DNA from: Mucilaginibacter rubeus | GTDB lineage: Bacteria; Bacteroidota; Bacteroidia; Sphingobacteriales; Sphingobacteriaceae | NCBI RefSeq assembly: GCF_003286415.2 | Contig: NZ_CP043450.1 | Coordinates: forward strand, 7,006,001 to 7,070,000 | Direction: 5' to 3' | Length of the DNA: 64,000 nt | In this document: one piece after another, positions 60,840 to 64,000 of the stretch | Numbering within the stretch: position 1 is the stretch's first letter | Layout of the letters: each line of letters starts with the position of its first letter | Translations under genes and position numbers: made by a program | Notes under the pieces: generated by a model | What the model was told of the DNA's origin: nothing | The model's database searches: none | The model's input: only the letters and a program-made list of their open reading frames with translations

Positions 60840-61445
60840 CTATTGATATATCCACAGTAACACATGCTTCTTTTGTTTTTTCAGTAATGCATCCACAATT
60901 TTCATAGTATTGTTGGAAATAGCAGGACAACCCCAGCCTTCAGGTGTGCCGTTGGGGTAAACTTCAGTTTCGGCAACCTGTTCCCAGGAATGAAAAACGA
61001 TTTGCCTTGCTAACGCATTATTGTTGGTGCTTTCCAAACCGGTTAGGTAATACTTTACATGGATACCCCAGGCGCTCCAGGCGCGGCTATCAATTGTGTA
61101 TTTGCCCAGCGCTGTACAATGGCTTCCATCAAGGTTGCTAAATGCCGGTTTATCTTTTGACCATACGCCGCTCCAAGGGTTTCGGCCGCAGCCATGGCTT
61201 ACCAAGCCACTGATTAACGAGTCGTTTTTCTTAAAATCCCATACCACAAAACGCTTAACACCTGATGGTGCGGACATATCAATTAAAATGCAATAGCGTG
61301 TATTGTACCCCCGCTGCCGGCAAAATGTAAGGCTTTGTTTGGCTTTTGCTTTAAGCTGATCGGTATTAATACGGGGAATATCTGCTTTGACCTTTATGCA
61401 GCAGAAAAGCAGCAGGAAAAAAGGGAGTAATAGCTTAGGTTTCAA
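60840..61445 (-). CDS. Murein L,D-transpeptidase catalytic domain family protein
   Basis: A 201-residue exported protein with a signal peptide (MKPKLLLPFFLLLF, cut near VKA). It belongs to the L,D-transpeptidase_2-type family, with the active-site Cys in EGWGCPAIS (about 175) and conserved RQIVFHSWEQV. An upstream GSHCTALGKYTI segment also carries Cys. The start is TTG at 61445, because no ATG lies upstream in frame. It is convergent with the dipeptide epimerase. Peptidoglycan crosslink formation or remodelling is expected. Confidence 0.9.
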   Translation of the reverse strand: MKPKLLLPFFLLLFCCIKVKADIPRINTDQLKAKAKQSLTFCRQRGYNTRYCILIDMSAPSGVKRFVVWDFKKNDSLISGLVSHGCGRNPWSGVWSKDKPAFSNLDGSHCTALGKYTIDSRAWSAWGIHVKYYLTGLESTNNNALARQIVFHSWEQVAETEVYPNGTPEGWGCPAISNNTMKIVDALLKKQKKHVLLWIYQ

Positions 61446-61511
61446 TTGCCTTAGGTTTTGTATTGTAAACAGAAATATCGGCTTTTTATTACAATAAACC
61501 TATCTTGCGTG

Positions 61512-61937
61512 ATGAAAAACCGTGTTTCTTTTTTGTCCCTGCTATTAGTCTTGTTGGGTTGTACAGCAACATCAACCAAAACAGTAGTAACCATTAGTCC
61601 TGTTAATAACGGGAAATCATTGCAGATAACAGGTTTTGATCCGGCTATTATTAACGATATCAGTCGTGATTCATCGGCAACGGCCTGGCAAACCTTAATG
61701 GCGGTTTATCGCATGCCTGCAGATACCACCTTGCGCAACCTGCAGCCCATACAGCCGGGACGCTATGTAATTAAAGATAATGTAGTTATTTTTACACCGG
61801 ATACCGCTTTCAGCACACAACAAACCTATTTTTTCCGTTACTATGATTTTGGGGCCGGCGGTACGCTGACCGATTTGATAAAAAGCCGCAGCAAACCCGG
61901 AACTTTGCACTATACAGATTTGATTTTTAAGCAATAA
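61512..61937 (+). CDS. Putative lipoprotein, unknown function
   Basis: A 141-residue protein with a lipoprotein signal (MKNRVSFLSLLLVLLGC; Cys about 17). The mature part has beta-type strands and a Thr/Pro-rich middle; no family is recognised. ATG at 61512 is chosen over the open frame from a TTG at 61458, because the lipobox follows it at the right distance. It is divergent from the L,D-transpeptidase-like gene. Downstream is the rimP promoter. Confidence 0.8.
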   Translation: MKNRVSFLSLLLVLLGCTATSTKTVVTISPVNNGKSLQITGFDPAIINDISRDSSATAWQTLMAVYRMPADTTLRNLQPIQPGRYVIKDNVVIFTPDTAFSTQQTYFFRYYDFGAGGTLTDLIKSRSKPGTLHYTDLIFKQ

Positions 61938-61950
61938 ACCATCCTGATGC

Positions 61951-61980
61951 TTGAAAATTTAATATTTTTGATTATATTTG
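61951..61980 (+). promoter_or_regulatory. rimP-nusA-infB promoter
   Basis: TTG (61951-61953), a 19-nt spacer and TATATTTG (61973-61980). Both elements match the consensus, and this is the best promoter in the window. Transcription should start near 61985. Confidence 0.8.
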
Positions 61981-61991
61981 CAACCGTTAAT

Positions 61992-62020
61992 AAAAGAGGG
62001 GGCAATTAGTCCCCTCTTTT
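61992..62020 (+). terminator. Terminator-like attenuator in the rimP leader
   Basis: AAAAGAGGGG (61992-62001) pairs perfectly with CCCCTCTTTT (62011-62020), followed by ATTTTATC. It lies just downstream of the promoter and 43 nt before rimP. The U-tract is interrupted, which fits a weak, factor-dependent stop. Confidence 0.65.
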
Positions 62021-62063
62021 ATTTTATCAATCAAAATTATTCAGTCAAAAACACCGGTGGGTA

Positions 62064-62528
62064 ATGAATATTGAAAAAAGGGTAAAAGAACTGGTAGAAG
62101 AGAAAATAGCAGATAAGCCAAACCTGTTTATAGTGGATATTAAAATGCACTCGAATGGTAAGCTGATTATTCTGCTTGATGGCGATAACGGTATCGGCAT
62201 TGATGAATGTGTACAGGTAAGCAGGCACGTTGGTTTCCATCTGGAAGAGGAAAACGTGATTGAAACGGCTTATAACCTGGAAGTATCGTCGCCGGGTATT
62301 GATTTTCCGCTGTCATCGCCAAGGCAATACGCCAAAAATGTTGGCCGTAACCTGGGCATTAAAATGAAAGATGGGGCAAAACGTGAAGGCATATTAACCG
62401 GCCTTACCGAGGATGCTATCACCATTGAAGAAAAAGTAAAAGAAAAAGGGAAAAAAGCGCAGGTTATTGAAAGCGTTATCCCAATGGAGCAAATAACAGA
62501 AACAAAGGTTTTAATATCATTTAAGTAA
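62064..62528 (+). CDS. rimP: Ribosome maturation factor RimP
   Basis: A 154-residue protein that helps 30S subunit maturation. The N-domain holds DIKMHSNGKLIILLDGDNGIGIDECVQ (shown here in part: SNGKLIILLDGDNGIGID), and the YNLEVSSPGIDFPLSSPRQY motif near residue 72 is diagnostic. The C-domain is SH3-like. It is the first gene of the rimP-nusA-infB operon, 2 bp from nusA, and is preceded by a possible attenuator. Confidence 0.96.
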   Translation: MNIEKRVKELVEEKIADKPNLFIVDIKMHSNGKLIILLDGDNGIGIDECVQVSRHVGFHLEEENVIETAYNLEVSSPGIDFPLSSPRQYAKNVGRNLGIKMKDGAKREGILTGLTEDAITIEEKVKEKGKKAQVIESVIPMEQITETKVLISFK

Positions 62529-62530
62529 AA

Positions 62531-63766
62531 ATGAGCAATATTAATTTAATTGATTCTTTTCAGGAATTTAAAGATTTCAAGAACATTGACCGCCCTACCA
62601 TGATGAGCGTACTGGAAGACGTTTTCAGAAGCATGATCAGGAAAAAGTACGGTACGGACGAAAATTGCGACGTAATTGTTAACACCGATAATGGTGACTT
62701 GGAAATCTGGCGTACACGTAAAGTTATGGAAGATGGCTTTAGCGAAGACGATGACCTGGAGATTGAACTTGCCGAAGCACACCTTTATGACGCCGACCTT
62801 GAAGTTGGTGATGATTATATTGAACAGATCACTTTAGAAAGCTTTGGCCGCCGCGCTATTTTAGCTGCACGTCAAACGCTGGTATCAAAGATTCTGGAAT
62901 TAGAGAAAGACGAGATCTTCAAAAAATATAAAGACCGCGTAGGTGAAATTGTTACCGGCGAGGTTTACCAGGTTTGGAAAAAAGAAACTTTGGTACTTGA
63001 TGACGAAGGTAATGAACTGTTGCTGCCTAAAACAGAGCAGATCCCGGCCGACTACTTTAAGAAAGGTGACAGTGTTAAAGCTGTTGTATCTAAGGTAGAT
63101 ATGCTGAACAGCAACCCTAAAATCATCATTTCACGTACAGCGCCGGAGTTTTTACAACGTTTGTTTGAGCTTGAGGTTCCTGAGATTTTTGATGGTTTAA
63201 TTACCATCAAAAAAATTGTACGCGAGCCGGGCGAACGTGCTAAAGTAGCGGTAGAATCATATGATGACCGTATTGATCCGGTTGGTGCCTGCGTAGGTAT
63301 GAAAGGTTCACGTATTCACGGCATTGTACGTGAGTTGAAGAATGAAAATATCGACGTTATCAACTTTACCAATAACGTTCAGTTATATATCCAGCGTGCA
63401 TTATCACCTGCCAAAATCACCTCTATTAAATTAGATGATGAGAAAAAGACAGCTGCTGTGTACTTAAAGCCCGACCAGGTATCATTAGCTATTGGCAGGG
63501 GCGGACACAACATTAAGTTGGCAGGAAAATTGACTGGCTACGAAATTGATGTTTACCGTGAAGCCGATGAGCATGACGAAGATGTGGACATTGAAGAATT
63601 TTCAGACGAAATTGATAGCTGGATCCTTGATGAATTTAAACGCATTGGTTTGGATACAGCAAAATCAGTACTGGCCTTAACCGTTGGTGAATTGGTAAAA
63701 CGCACCGATTTAGAGGAAGAAACTGTAAAAGAAGTGCTATCAATTTTGAATGCGGAGTTTGAATAA
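62531..63766 (+). CDS. nusA: Transcription termination/antitermination protein NusA
   Basis: A 411-residue RNA polymerase-binding factor. The N-terminal domain (1-130) is followed by an S1 domain (about 138-200, VGEIVTGEVYQVWKKE), KH1 with VGACVGMKGSRIHGIVREL (about 255-275), KH2 with AIGRGGHNIKLAGKL (about 318-332), and a short acidic linker (DEHDEDVDIEEFSDE). It lacks the repeated C-terminal acidic domains of E. coli NusA, as is usual outside Proteobacteria. It may control its own operon through the leader hairpin. Confidence 0.97.
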   Translation: MSNINLIDSFQEFKDFKNIDRPTMMSVLEDVFRSMIRKKYGTDENCDVIVNTDNGDLEIWRTRKVMEDGFSEDDDLEIELAEAHLYDADLEVGDDYIEQITLESFGRRAILAARQTLVSKILELEKDEIFKKYKDRVGEIVTGEVYQVWKKETLVLDDEGNELLLPKTEQIPADYFKKGDSVKAVVSKVDMLNSNPKIIISRTAPEFLQRLFELEVPEIFDGLITIKKIVREPGERAKVAVESYDDRIDPVGACVGMKGSRIHGIVRELKNENIDVINFTNNVQLYIQRALSPAKITSIKLDDEKKTAAVYLKPDQVSLAIGRGGHNIKLAGKLTGYEIDVYREADEHDEDVDIEEFSDEIDSWILDEFKRIGLDTAKSVLALTVGELVKRTDLEEETVKEVLSILNAEFE

Positions 63767-63790
63767 GCGTAATAAGCAAAATTAAAATCG

Positions 63791-63798
63791 TATTTTTG
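63791..63798 (+). promoter_or_regulatory. Possible internal promoter before infB
   Basis: TATTTTTG followed by GCACCC matches TAnnTTTG and lies 34 nt before the infB ATG. No TTG is at the usual distance, so this is weak. Confidence 0.35.
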
Positions 63799-63832
63799 CA
63801 CCCAAATAAGCAGAGAAAGTAAGTAATATTAA

Positions 63833-64000
63833 ATGTCAGAAGACAAATCCATAAAATTAATTAAAGCAGTAAAAGAACTGAACATTGGCATGGGTACCCT
63901 TGTCGATTTTTTAGCTACCAAAGGATACAAGGTTGACAAGCATCCTATGGCTAAGCTGGATAACGACATGTACAATGCCCTGTTGAAGGAATTTGCTGTT
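63833..64000 (+). CDS. infB: Translation initiation factor IF-2, 3' truncated
   Basis: The first 56 codons are inside the window (MSEDKSIKLIKAVKELNIG and onward) and run off the end. The visible part is the IF-2 N-terminal helical domain (LVDFLATKGYKVDKHPMAKL), known from Bacteroidota IF-2. The GTPase domain is outside. It follows nusA by 66 bp, the standard order. The assignment rests on context plus this short segment. Confidence 0.85.
   Translation, partial: MSEDKSIKLIKAVKELNIGMGTLVDFLATKGYKVDKHPMAKLDNDMYNALLKEFAV

Overview
The window looks like ordinary chromosomal DNA of a Bacteroidota bacterium, most likely a Sphingobacteriaceae member close to Mucilaginibacter or Pedobacter. The grounds are the gene families (DUF3857 transglutaminase-like proteins, paired ferritin-like Tat proteins, beta-propeller histidine kinases, OstA-like protein, futalosine-pathway menaquinone genes), the lack of clear Shine-Dalgarno sites, and many -7 elements of the Bacteroidota type TAnnTTTG. 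The genus is an inference. I saw no phage, insertion sequence, CRISPR array, tRNA or rRNA.

Layout. 1-950: end of an outer-membrane barrel gene and an MmcQ/YjbR gene. 1016-5386 (minus): a four-gene sugar operon (Gfo/Idh/MocA dehydrogenase, NagB-like deaminase, GMC oxidoreductase, DUF1080 lipoprotein), probably for 3-keto-glycoside catabolism. 5387-5937: a noncoding, repeat-like stretch. 5938-10897: small protein, OstA/LptA-like protein and tilS, with a back-to-back promoter pair. 11114-14528: LysR regulator divergent from an MFS exporter, then a 2-oxoglutarate oxygenase. 14736-18601: a DUF6600 protein with a poly-Gln repeat tail, a secreted thioredoxin and two ferritin-like Tat proteins. 18873-27679: large NtrY-like kinase, fabD, folE, queD, mqnB, mqnD and hflX. 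28116-33246: two DUF3857 proteins, aat and ruvC. 33388-38178: two secreted GH3 enzymes. 38550-48580: recO, dgkA-type kinase, an RND/MMPL exporter, two giant MG2/plug-like paralogs and a DUF1801-type protein. 48650-54310: propeller histidine kinase followed by a LytS/LytTR pair. 54507-61937: secreted hydrolase, M14 peptidase, rhomboid, an unknown gene, dipeptide epimerase, L,D-transpeptidase-like protein and a lipoprotein. 62064-64000: rimP, nusA and the start of infB.

The most interesting signals lie between the genes. (1) Directly after a near-perfect promoter and before rimP-nusA-infB sits a terminator-like hairpin, which suggests attenuation of the nusA operon. (2) At least six genes have a TAnnTTTG element only 3-6 nt upstream of the start codon (a seventh has one mismatch), which predicts leaderless or nearly leaderless mRNAs. 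(3) Six long inverted-repeat elements bounded by GTCA and TGAC lie in intergenic gaps, four of them between convergent genes. A different perfect palindrome occurs twice, 51 kb apart. Among proteins, the pairs of DUF3857 paralogs (one without catalytic residues) and MG2/plug-like paralogs are the least understood.
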